A stretch of DNA of 21,497 bases from positions 1-21,497 of the forward strand of contig JASAOO010003092.1 in the NCBI GenBank assembly GCA_030849075.1, written 5' to 3'. The notes beneath the pieces are model-generated. The model worked only from the letters and a program-made list of their open reading frames with translations. It made no database searches and was not told the DNA's origin. This document shows, one piece after another, positions 1 to 7,652 of this stretch. This stretch comes from Zelonia costaricensis (lineage: Eukaryota; Euglenozoa; Kinetoplastea; Trypanosomatida; Trypanosomatidae). How positions within the stretch are numbered: the stretch's first letter is position 1; each line of letters begins with the position of its first letter. The position numbers and the translations under genes are program-made.

Positions 1-1
1 G

Positions 2-766
2 GAGGACTACAAGACCAAGGGCAATGACGCCTTCAAGGCGAAGCGCTACCAGGAGGCGATCGACTGGTACACCAAGGCGATTGCCATGGACCCCAACAGC
101 GAGGCCTCGGGCGCCTTGTACTCCAACCGCGCTGGAAGCTGGCAGAACCTGAACAACTTCGAGAAGGCGGCAGCCGATTCGGAGCAGTGCATCCGCGTGC
201 GGCCGGACTGGCTGAAGGGCCACTTCCGCAAGGGTGTCGCCATGGAGAGCATGGGCAAGTACGACGAGGCGCAGAAGGCGTTCCAGGAGGCGCTCAAGGT
301 GAGTCCGGGCAACGAGGAGGTGATGGACAAGCTGCAGAACATCAACGGCAAGCTGCGCGAGCGCAACGAGAAGGCCAAGTCGAAGGCGTGCAAGACGCCA
401 GAGGAGGCCAAGGTGCTCGGCAACTCCCTCTTCAAGGACGGCAAGTACGACCAGGCCGCCGAGTTCTACACCCGCGCCATAGAGCTGCAGCATGAGAACG
501 TCAAGGAGAAGGCGGTGTTCTACGCCAACCGCGCCGCTTGTCACCAGCAGACGCACATGTACTCCCTCATGATCGACGACTGCAACGCTGCCCTGGCGAT
601 CGACCCGGCCAACGTCAAGGCGTACCTGCGCCGGGGCATCGCCTACGAGGGGATCGAGAAGTGGAAGCTGGCGCTGGAGGACTACACCAAGGCGCAGTCG
701 ATCGCGCCCGGCGTGGCGGGTGCGTCGCAGGGCGTGCTGCGCTGTCAACGTGCTCTGCGCAGCTAA
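2..766 (+). CDS. TPR co-chaperone, STI1/Hop- or Tom34-like (5' end missing)
   Basis: The frame is open from the first bases, so the start lies upstream; 254 residues are visible before TAA at 764-766. Six tetratricopeptide repeats form two three-repeat modules: residues about 1-105 and 133-235 of the visible part, joined by a charged linker (about 106-132). Each module carries all five carboxylate-clamp residues known from Hop TPR1/TPR2A: K4, N8, N42, K72, R76 in the first and K137, N141, N176, K206, R210 in the second. By family knowledge these bind the C-terminal EEVD of Hsp70 and Hsp90, so a cytosolic co-chaperone role is likely. The visible part has no DP (Sti1) domain and ends right after the second module, unlike full-length STI1, so two-module proteins such as Tom34 are a closer architectural match. 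How much is missing at the 5' end is unknown. Confidence 0.9.
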   Translation, partial: EDYKTKGNDAFKAKRYQEAIDWYTKAIAMDPNSEASGALYSNRAGSWQNLNNFEKAAADSEQCIRVRPDWLKGHFRKGVAMESMGKYDEAQKAFQEALKVSPGNEEVMDKLQNINGKLRERNEKAKSKACKTPEEAKVLGNSLFKDGKYDQAAEFYTRAIELQHENVKEKAVFYANRAACHQQTHMYSLMIDDCNAALAIDPANVKAYLRRGIAYEGIEKWKLALEDYTKAQSIAPGVAGASQGVLRCQRALRS

Positions 767-1616
767 GCGCGTAGACGGGCAGAGAGGTGTTGCTGTCGGG
801 CGTGTGGTTCTTTGCGGTGCTTGGCACAGAAAGCAAGGTGCCTGCGCCGCCCCGGCCCTTACCTCAGACCTCGACTCCTTTGGTCACCCAACTCTGTCAT
901 ATATTCGTTTTTTGTGTCTGTGTGTGTGTGTGTCTTGCTATCTGGTCGCGGTCTTCGACGCGGCGGCGTCACGGCGCGCCAGTTCCCCCACCCCTCGCGT
1001 TTGTGCGAGGTCTTAATGGTGGCTGTGAGACACGCCCCTTTCTGCTTCCCTCCCCACGAAACCCCCGTGACCCGCGCGTCGCTCCTGTGTGCCTTGTTTG
1101 CTGTGTAATCGGGGGCGACAGCGGTTGGCCGAGCACGGATGAGTGACGGAAGAAGGGGTGGGAGAAACTGCAGCCAATGACGTAATGAGGCCCACTAAAC
1201 GAGATGCGGGGAAAACTGGTAAAGAAAAGGCGCATCACAACCGCGCGCGTGGCGCAAAAGCCGAACGCGCTCCTCTCGTCTTCACAGGAAAGCAAATGTG
1301 AGACGGCTCTGAGAGATGCGCGTGTAGTAGGTTTTGCGTGTGCGTGTGTGTGTTTACGGGGATCAGCAGGCGGCGCGTTTGTGTGTACTAGTTTCGCGGA
1401 GCCGCTTCCTTCTGTGCTACCGCCGCATTCGGCCCTCACGGCGTAGTCTTGTTTGATTGCCGCTTCCGCGAGTGCGAGCATTTTCAAGGCCAGTGCTTCT
1501 TCATTGACTACTCGTGGTGGGGAGCGCGAGGGTTTGCTCTACACGTGCTTTGTGTGACGGCAACAGCTGCTCTCTCGACCACTATTCTTCTGCTGATCCG
1601 CTCTTCGAAATCTGCC

Positions 1617-1660
1617 CTGTGTCCTCCTCTCCGCCCCTCTTCTCTCTCCTTCGATCGCAG
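1617..1660 (+). promoter_or_regulatory. Likely trans-splice acceptor for the SAP gene
   Basis: A long C/T tract (about 1617-1652) is followed by the first AG at 1659-1660, giving a leader of about 170 nt to the ATG at 1832. A second option is the AG at 1745-1746 after the pyrimidine tract at 1724-1738. Inferred from the kinetoplastid rule of polypyrimidine tract plus first AG; not mapped. Confidence 0.5.
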
Positions 1661-1685
1661 CCCGCGCTTTGCGTATCATCGCGAC

Positions 1686-1754
1686 ATGCCGCCAACGCAG
1701 GTCCTCACCACACTCGCAACCATCCCTTCTCCCTTTCCGCACACAGACGCATAG
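1686..1754 (+). other. Upstream ORF in the SAP gene leader
   Basis: If splicing uses the AG at 1660, the leader contains an ATG at 1686 opening a 22-codon frame that stops at 1754. A second ATG at 1770 opens a frame that overlaps the main start at 1832 out of frame. Either could lower translation of the main frame. Splicing at a later AG would remove the first. Confidence 0.35.
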
Positions 1755-1831
1755 ACACACCCTCATTTTATGCAGCACCGGAGCGGTCTAGCACTCTCTC
1801 GCGCACTCACCTCGGGGGTAACGTGGCCACC

Positions 1832-2788
1832 ATGGACCCTGTCAAGCGCAGGCTCGTCTACGTCGCCGACGAGAGCGAGACGCTGCTGAGCGAGCTCTCC
1901 GGCACCCCACCAACGCGGCAATCCCGCATGACGCGCCTCCTCGTCCCCCTCTCCCCGCCGACGTCTCCGCCGACCTCGAAGAAGTCGCCGTCACCATTGC
2001 CACGCCCGCTCTCCACCGCGGCACTGCTGACACGTGCGGATACCGCGGACCCGGCACTCCTCGTCTCCTACGACGGGTTCCTTCTTACGGACGGCAACGG
2101 CCGTTTTGCCACGCCGCGCGACGCCGCCCAGGCGGCGGACTTGCGCGACGCTCTCAAGGCGTGCCGTGAGTACCTACGGCAATTCCTGGAGGAGCGCAGC
2201 GCCACCGCAAGCGCGTCGACCGCGTCCGCCAGCTCTGCCGCGTCGAGCTCGACGTACATCGAGGAGGAGGACTCCGACTTCGAGTGCACGAGCGACGACT
2301 CGCCAGCCCCGCGCGCCCGTGCCGCGAAGGAAACCGCGCGGCGCGGCTCTCCCCACCACCCGCCACCACACAGTCCGGGCAAGATGACGGTGGCGCAGCT
2401 GCGCCAGCTCCTGCGCGCCAACGGACTACCGTGCGGCGGTGCCAAGGCGGTCCTGGTCGAGCGTGCCCGGGGTGTGCGTGGCCAGGGCGCGGCGTCAGAC
2501 GACGCACGTGGCGACCGCGCTCCGCAGGCATCGCACACCAAAAACAGCACCCGCCATTCCACGTCAGCTGCCTCGTCGCCGGTCCTGTCCAGCCCGCGGT
2601 CGTCTGAATTGAAGTCGCCGACGTCTCGCGCCAGCGGCGGAGAGAGCAAGGGCATTTGGGGTGTCTTGATGCACGCTGGGTCGCGCCTCTTCCGCGGCAG
2701 CGGCCGCGCCTCCTGGGGCGTCCACCCCCGCCCTGCAGAGAGCGCCGAGGCGGAGCAGCCCACCAAACGCCGCCGGCTGAGTGCCTGA
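1832..2788 (+). CDS. SAP-domain protein, putative chromatin/DNA-binding (hypothetical)
   Basis: 318 residues. The ATG at 1832 lies in a GCCACC context. The open frame extends further upstream, but only through pyrimidine-rich leader sequence and from a non-ATG codon. Residues about 185-212 (MTVAQLRQLLRANGLPCGG and on through KAVLVERAR) match the SAP helix-extended-helix motif, which in known proteins binds AT-rich scaffold DNA or targets proteins to chromatin. The rest is low complexity: an N-terminal Ser/Pro-rich part, a possible short folded segment around 80-122 (DGFLLTDGNGRFATP onward), an Ala/Ser run at 123-140, an acidic patch at 143-157, and a basic C-terminus KRRRLSA (312-318) that fits a nuclear localisation signal. 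Nuclear location is therefore likely. No enzyme domain is visible. I do not recognise a named orthologue; the SAP call rests on motif reading alone. Confidence 0.75.
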   Translation: MDPVKRRLVYVADESETLLSELSGTPPTRQSRMTRLLVPLSPPTSPPTSKKSPSPLPRPLSTAALLTRADTADPALLVSYDGFLLTDGNGRFATPRDAAQAADLRDALKACREYLRQFLEERSATASASTASASSAASSSTYIEEEDSDFECTSDDSPAPRARAAKETARRGSPHHPPPHSPGKMTVAQLRQLLRANGLPCGGAKAVLVERARGVRGQGAASDDARGDRAPQASHTKNSTRHSTSAASSPVLSSPRSSELKSPTSRASGGESKGIWGVLMHAGSRLFRGSGRASWGVHPRPAESAEAEQPTKRRRLSA

Positions 2789-3300
2789 CTGACGGCTGCT
2801 GACGACTTGAAGGACAGCATGTGCACGAGGGGGGGGGGAAGCGGTACTCCACCTGTGCGGCTGCGCAGTCCACTCAATGCAGCGTGGTGACCCAGTGGCT
2901 TTGCCATCTCGTTCGTTTCGTTAGACTACATCACCGAGGCCGCGTCTTCGTCTCGCTTTTTTTTCTTCATGGTTTGTACGTGTACCCCCCCCTCTCCTCC
3001 CCCCCTCCCGACCGCTAGATCCGCCCTGGACTTTCGAACGCCACTTTCTCGATCCCCTCGCGTCACTGCAGCCTTTTTGGGACCGTGGAGCGGCGGAGCA
3101 GGACGTCGATGAATGCGGCCACTGACGTGCCGCTTCTCCGATGACGTGACCGTGTCTCAAGTGGCGAAGAAAAAAGAGGCGGCAGGCGACGTCGCCATAC
3201 GAAAACTGCTGTTTGAGTGCAACGACGGAAGTTCGGTGCATGACCATCCCGTTAGGCATGCCGATGCCTCGCAGTGTGTCCACTTGTAACTCCCACGGAA

Positions 3301-3328
3301 ACACACACACACACACACACACACACAC
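3301..3328 (+). repeat. (AC)14 microsatellite
   Basis: Fourteen uninterrupted AC units in the region upstream of the ribulokinase gene, read directly from the sequence. Confidence 0.97.
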
Positions 3329-3448
3329 GCCCAAACAGAGGCGACGCTCTACCAGCGCTCCTCGCAGCAGGAAAACAACAACAACAAATGCAACATGCTC
3401 GCTGCCTCGAAACTCACTCCGACGCTTCGCCTGCTCCTCCGTGTGACC

Positions 3449-3474
3449 CCAATCGCCTCCTCTCTTTCGGTGAG
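3449..3474 (+). promoter_or_regulatory. Possible trans-splice acceptor for ribulokinase
   Basis: A C/T-rich stretch (about 3449-3468) is followed by AG at 3473-3474. No ATG lies between it and 3709, so the ribulokinase ATG would be the first in the mRNA. The stronger but distant tract ending at AG 3017-3018 is the alternative and would give a leader of about 690 nt. Confidence 0.35.
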
Positions 3475-3708
3475 CATCCGCAACACCCATTTGCGGCCGC
3501 TGCATCCACACCAGTCGCAGTGCGCACAGTCAGAGCAACGCTCAACAACAAAAAAAAACGGAAATAGCGCTGCCGCCCACAATCCACCGCGCAAGCAAAA
3601 AGAGACAAAAGGACGGACACGAGCCATAGGCCCGCACATCGGCCATCGAGCGCAAGCTACCAGACTCCACCTTTGCCAACTCGCCGCTCGTCGCCACTGC
3701 TCATTACC

Positions 3709-5385
3709 ATGTCGCAGCCGCTTGTGATTGGGCTGGACTACGGGTCCGACTCGGCCCGCGCCGTGCTAGTGCGCGTCTGCGACGGCACCGAGCTTCACAG
3801 CGCTGTCTTCAACTACCCGCGCTGGGCAAAAGGGGCGTACTGCAACCCCAAGACGGTGCAGTACCGCCAGCACCCACGCGACTACATCGAGGCCGCTGAG
3901 TACGTCATCACGGCTGTCCTGAAGGCGGCCGGACCTGCCGCCCGCGACCGCGTGGTCGGCCTCGCCTTCGACACGACGGGCAGCACGCCGTGCATGGTGG
4001 ACGAGACGTGCACGCCGCTCGCGATGCGGCCCGAGTTCGCAGAGAACCCCAATGCCATGTTCGTTCTGTGGAAGGACCACACGTCCGTCGCCGAGGCGGC
4101 CGCGATCAACACGCTGGCGCACAAGAGCAGCCCTGACTACACCTCCTTCTGTGGCGGCACGTACTCGTCCGAGTGGTTTTGGTCCAAGGCCCTGCACGTC
4201 ATCCGCGGCGACGCGGCGGTGGCGCAGGCGGCGTACGGCATCGTGGAGTGCAGTGAGTGGCTGCCGGCGCTGTTCACTGGTGTGACGGCGTACGACAAGC
4301 TGGTCCGTGCACGGTGCGCTTGCGGGCACAAGGCCATGTGGCACGAGAGCTGGGGCGGCTTCCCGCCGCGCGCCTTCTTTGACCAGCTGCACCCGCGTCT
4401 CGGCCTTTTCCGTTCGCGCATGAGCGATGTCACGGAGACGGTGGACAAGCCGGTGGGGACGCTGAGCGAGGAGTGGGCGCGGCGCCTCGGCCTGCGCCGC
4501 AGCGTCGTCGTGGCCGGCGGCGCCATCGACGCGCACTTTGGCGCCGTCGGTGCCGGCATCAAGCCGCACACGTTTGTGCGCGTCATGGGCACCTCGACAT
4601 GCGACATGATGGTCATTGACCCCAGTGTTCTGGGCCACCGCTGCGTGAAGGGGATCTGCGGGCAGGTGGACGGATCGATTGTGCCGCACATGATCGGCCT
4701 TGAGGCGGGGCAGTCGGCGTACGGCGATGTCTTCGCGTGGTTCTCCAAGCTGCTGCAGTACCCGTCGAGCCACCTCATCGCCAACACGACCCTTGTGGAC
4801 GCGAAGACGAAGGCGGCACTGCAGCGCGAAATCAAAAAGAAGATGCTCGCCTCGCTGAGCGATGAAGCTGGCCGCATTGCGCCGGGCGAGAGCAGCGTTC
4901 ACGCACTCGACTGGTTCAACGGTCGCCGCACCCCCGACGCGAATCAGCACCTCAAGTCGGTGATCAGCGGCCTCACCCTCGGCAGCGACGCGCCCAGCGT
5001 GTACCGCGCGCTGGTCGAGGCGACTGCGTACGGGTCGCGCGCGATTGTGGAGCGATTCCAGCGCGAGGGCGTCCGCATCGACAACGTCATCGCTGTGGGC
5101 GGGATTGCAAAAAAGTCACCGCTTGCCATTCAGATTCTGGCCGACGTGTTGAACATGCCCATCACCGTGTGCAAGAGTGAGCAGGTGTGCGCGCTTGGCT
5201 CGGCAATTGCGGCTGCGACGGCTGCGGGGTGCTACAGGAGCATTCCAGAGGCACAAGGTAAGATGGCGAGCGGCTCCGCCACGGCCTACAAGCCGTGCCC
5301 CGAGGCAGTCAAGGTATATGACGGGCTCTACAAGCGCTACACAGAGCTCGCGGCGAGTACAGAGCGCATGTACTCGCGAATGTAG
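3709..5385 (+). CDS. L-ribulokinase, FGGY carbohydrate kinase
   Basis: 558 residues, close to the length of bacterial AraB (about 566). The family phosphorylates L-ribulose (AraB also other ribuloses) with ATP. AraB hallmarks are clear: N-terminal phosphate-binding strand IGLDYGSDSARAV (7-19), HPRDYIEA (55-62), DTTGSTP (88-94), and RPEFAENPNAMFVLWKDHT (107-125). The GGAIDAHFG segment (270-278) supplies the likely catalytic Asp274, and the C-terminal VGGIAKKSP (463-471) is the FGGY signature region. Start: ATG 3709 is the first ATG after the candidate splice site; the frame opens further upstream but only from a non-ATG codon. The C-terminus is SRM, which fits the relaxed kinetoplastid PTS1 pattern and suggests import into glycosomes. 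Bacterial-type ribulokinases in Leishmania have been discussed as horizontal transfers. Base composition resembles its neighbours, so any transfer is old. No other arabinose-pathway gene lies in the window. Confidence 0.95.
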   Translation: MSQPLVIGLDYGSDSARAVLVRVCDGTELHSAVFNYPRWAKGAYCNPKTVQYRQHPRDYIEAAEYVITAVLKAAGPAARDRVVGLAFDTTGSTPCMVDETCTPLAMRPEFAENPNAMFVLWKDHTSVAEAAAINTLAHKSSPDYTSFCGGTYSSEWFWSKALHVIRGDAAVAQAAYGIVECSEWLPALFTGVTAYDKLVRARCACGHKAMWHESWGGFPPRAFFDQLHPRLGLFRSRMSDVTETVDKPVGTLSEEWARRLGLRRSVVVAGGAIDAHFGAVGAGIKPHTFVRVMGTSTCDMMVIDPSVLGHRCVKGICGQVDGSIVPHMIGLEAGQSAYGDVFAWFSKLLQYPSSHLIANTTLVDAKTKAALQREIKKKMLASLSDEAGRIAPGESSVHALDWFNGRRTPDANQHLKSVISGLTLGSDAPSVYRALVEATAYGSRAIVERFQREGVRIDNVIAVGGIAKKSPLAIQILADVLNMPITVCKSEQVCALGSAIAAATAAGCYRSIPEAQGKMASGSATAYKPCPEAVKVYDGLYKRYTELAASTERMYSRM

Positions 5386-7170
5386 TTCGCTGGCGGAAAG
5401 CAATCTCTTTCCTGCCTGGCCGTCCCTCCGGCCTTTTTTCCTTTGGCTGATGTCCTTCTTCTGCATCTTGTGGAGACGGCGCGCACGCGCTGCTTTCACT
5501 GTTCGTGTTGCCGTCCGCCTTGTTGGACCAGCGCATCGCGCAGCGCTCCGCTTTGGTGTCGGCATCACCCTAGGGCCGCGACGGGGGTCACTGCAGACCC
5601 CTCTTCCGACAGGCGCCTACACCTGCAGACTTTTCTGTGCCGACGGACCCCCACGCAAAGCACCGAAAAGCACATTCAGCCTCGTCACGAGGAGCAAGCC
5701 GCGGACGAGGGCACGGGCGGCTCTGTGTTTCTGCTCCTCCTTTTCACATTTTCTTTTTGGCAAATCAAAAACGACTTTTTCCTTACTTTGTATTCGGCCC
5801 CTCTCGAGTGCAAGTGGTTCTCACAGGGCGCTCTCCTCTGTTACTCTTCTCTCCCGACCCCGTTTTCCTTTTTTTTTCTCAAACGAGACGCTGGCGGACT
5901 GCGACGGCGTCTTGCGGCCGGGCAAGGCCCTGGGAAAGGCATGTACACAGCACCGCGCTGCGCCAGCGATTGTCGTGGTGCAGCTCCACCTGCTCCATGT
6001 GCCTGCGCTCTTGCTCTGTTTCCTGTTTTCCGCTGGTGAACCTCTGTTGCCTCTATATCGTCTCTGCTCTCTCGCCTCTCTCCGCCCCGCTCCGGTCTTC
6101 TCTTTTGAGGCAGCACCGTCAAACTGCACAGGCGTGCGCGTTGCCGCTCGCGCGGGGGTGCGGTGGATGGGGGGGGGGGAGTGTTGTGCCGACTGCGTTG
6201 CTCACGCAGCGTGCGTCACCTTCCAGGGTCCTTGAAGCGCTGCTTTTGAGTAGTGGCACTGTGGCGCGCGTCTGGTCCCCACGAGAGGAAAGAAGAAGAA
6301 GAGAACGGCACGCACCAAGGCGTGGCGCACGACAACGAAAAACAAAAAAAAGAAAAAACAAATCAACATCCAAGCGACGCGCCCAAAAAAGCTGCGTGCG
6401 CTTGAACCACCTCGGCACTGCTCCGGTTGTGTTGGAAGTGTACACTGGGGATTATCATCCTCGACGCCGCGCGGCGCGTGAAGCAGACGCCAAGAGCTCC
6501 ACGGAAACCGCCGCTGACTTGCCCGCGTGTGCGCGTGCGCGCGCAGTGTACTGTGCGCATCTTTCGTCAAACTGCTCAAACGAAACGCAGCAAGGGCGCA
6601 CACGCTCTGCGTCCAGGCCACTGCCCGCCTGTCAAGCTCTCCCACTTCTCTCCTTCTCCGCGTAATCCCACCTTGCGCTGCAACACGTCCTCCCCCGAGC
6701 TGCTCGCCTCCACAGCAGCAGTCCCAGTGTGGCATCAGCCTCCCCGTCTCTGTCGCTTTGTGCATCGCGCGCTCTACTGCATTTCTTGAGGATCTTGCAA
6801 TACCGCATCGGTGAATTGCCGACCACACTTCATTGTTGGTACTTCATTGTGCCCCACTGTTCACAGCTTTCTCAGTTTCATCTTGAAACGTGCCCCCCCC
6901 CTCCCCTTGCCCCCTCCTAGTCCCGTCCCCCCCCCTCAGTTTCTGCGAGTCTGTGGGCGTGCGCCGCACCCCCCTCCACCCGCCCCTTTCTCTCTCGGTC
7001 TCTCTCTCGGTCGCTCCGTTGCAGTATTGTTACACCTCTCAGTCCTTCCTCCTTCTCTACTCCACCGCCCTCCCACCTTTTCATCTCCTTCCTTTGCCCA
7101 CCTCCGCCGGTTTCTTTGGTGTCGCCTGCCCCCTTCCTTCGAATTGCCGACTCGGTTTCTTGTCCTTACG

Positions 7171-7190
7171 TGTGTGTGTGTGTGTGTGTG
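7171..7190 (+). repeat. (TG)10 microsatellite
   Basis: Ten uninterrupted TG units, followed by an imperfect TG/CG-rich stretch to about 7252. Read directly. Confidence 0.95.
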
Positions 7191-7479
7191 TCTGTCGTTG
7201 TATGCGTGTCCGTGTATGCGTGCGTGTGTGTTTGAGTGCTCTGCGTGTGCGTGGTACCTCACCCCCATTTTCGTGCTCCTCTCACTTCCCTCTCCGTGAC
7301 TTGATTCTCTCCTTGCTCTCTCTCTTTGAAACTGCCTTCTTCGCTTTTGACTTGTTTCGAGTCGCGCCTCGGTTCAGCCAGGGTTCCGGTACTTTCCACC
7401 ACTCGACTCCCTCCTCGTTGCCGCCGCCGCCGCGCACTCCCCATCACAATAACCGCTTCTCCTCTAGCTCCCTCCTTTT

Positions 7480-7561
7480 TCATCTTCCCTCGGTCTGCCC
7501 TCTTGCCGCTCCCCTGACCCCTCCCTTTCCCCCTCCCCCACACTCCCCCACCCCACCCAAG
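7480..7561 (+). promoter_or_regulatory. Trans-splice acceptor for the PUF gene
   Basis: A very strong C/T tract from about 7480 to 7557 ends in AAG (AG at 7560-7561). The leader to ATG 7653 would be about 91 nt and contains no upstream ATG. The tract also has several runs of four or five C. Confidence 0.65.
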
Positions 7562-7652
7562 GCACCGCTCCCGGCCTTCTACGCTCGACTCAGCAGCGGT
7601 ACACACACCACACTCTCTGAGGCGACTGCTTGCGTGCGACGCGCTGCGGAAG

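Larger units (their letters stand above)
767..1831 (+). other. Intergenic: 3' UTR of TPR gene and leader of SAP gene
   Basis: No credible gene on either strand. The first half is mixed-composition UTR with a (TG)7 run at 919-932 and a TG-rich patch near 1338-1352. From about 1560 it turns strongly pyrimidine-rich, which is the expected trans-splicing signal for the next gene. The open frames here start at non-ATG codons or lack coding-like composition. Confidence 0.7.
2789..3708 (+). other. Intergenic: SAP gene 3' UTR and ribulokinase leader
   Basis: No gene seen. It contains a G10 run at 2829-2838, a C/T tract at about 2984-3010 with AG at 3017-3018, the (AC)14 microsatellite at 3301-3328, and an A-rich stretch near 3550-3610 just before the ribulokinase start. 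Confidence 0.7.
5386..7652 (+). other. Intergenic: ribulokinase 3' UTR and PUF leader (2.3 kb)
   Basis: I see no convincing gene. Long frames exist on + (for example 5637-6665) but their translations are Ser/Arg/Pro/Cys-rich with no domain and no consistent codon bias. Landmarks: G11 run at 6169-6179, an A-rich tract near 6290-6365, then almost continuous C/T-rich sequence from about 6880 to 7560 interrupted by the (TG)10 repeat at 7171-7190. Confidence 0.65.

Noticed and set aside
187..495. Second frame inside the TPR gene
   Set aside because: Overlaps the clear TPR coding sequence in another frame; Gly/Arg/Gln-rich artefact of G+C-rich codons.
2068..2907. 279-codon open frame on the - strand
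   Set aside because: Antisense shadow of the SAP gene; no motif, low-complexity Arg/Ser/Ala content.
3766..4950. 394-codon open frame on the - strand
   Set aside because: It lies wholly antisense to the ribulokinase gene. Its Arg/Val/Ala/His-rich translation is the usual mirror of a G+C-rich coding strand, with no domain.
5637..6665. 342-codon frame in the ribulokinase-PUF gap
   Set aside because: The initiator is not ATG. The translation is a mix of Ser, Arg, Pro and Cys runs from UTR-like sequence, with no domain.
7026..7037. 12-mer ATTGTTACACCT repeated at 15811-15822
   Set aside because: Several 12-mer coincidences are expected by chance in a window of this size, and the flanks do not match further.
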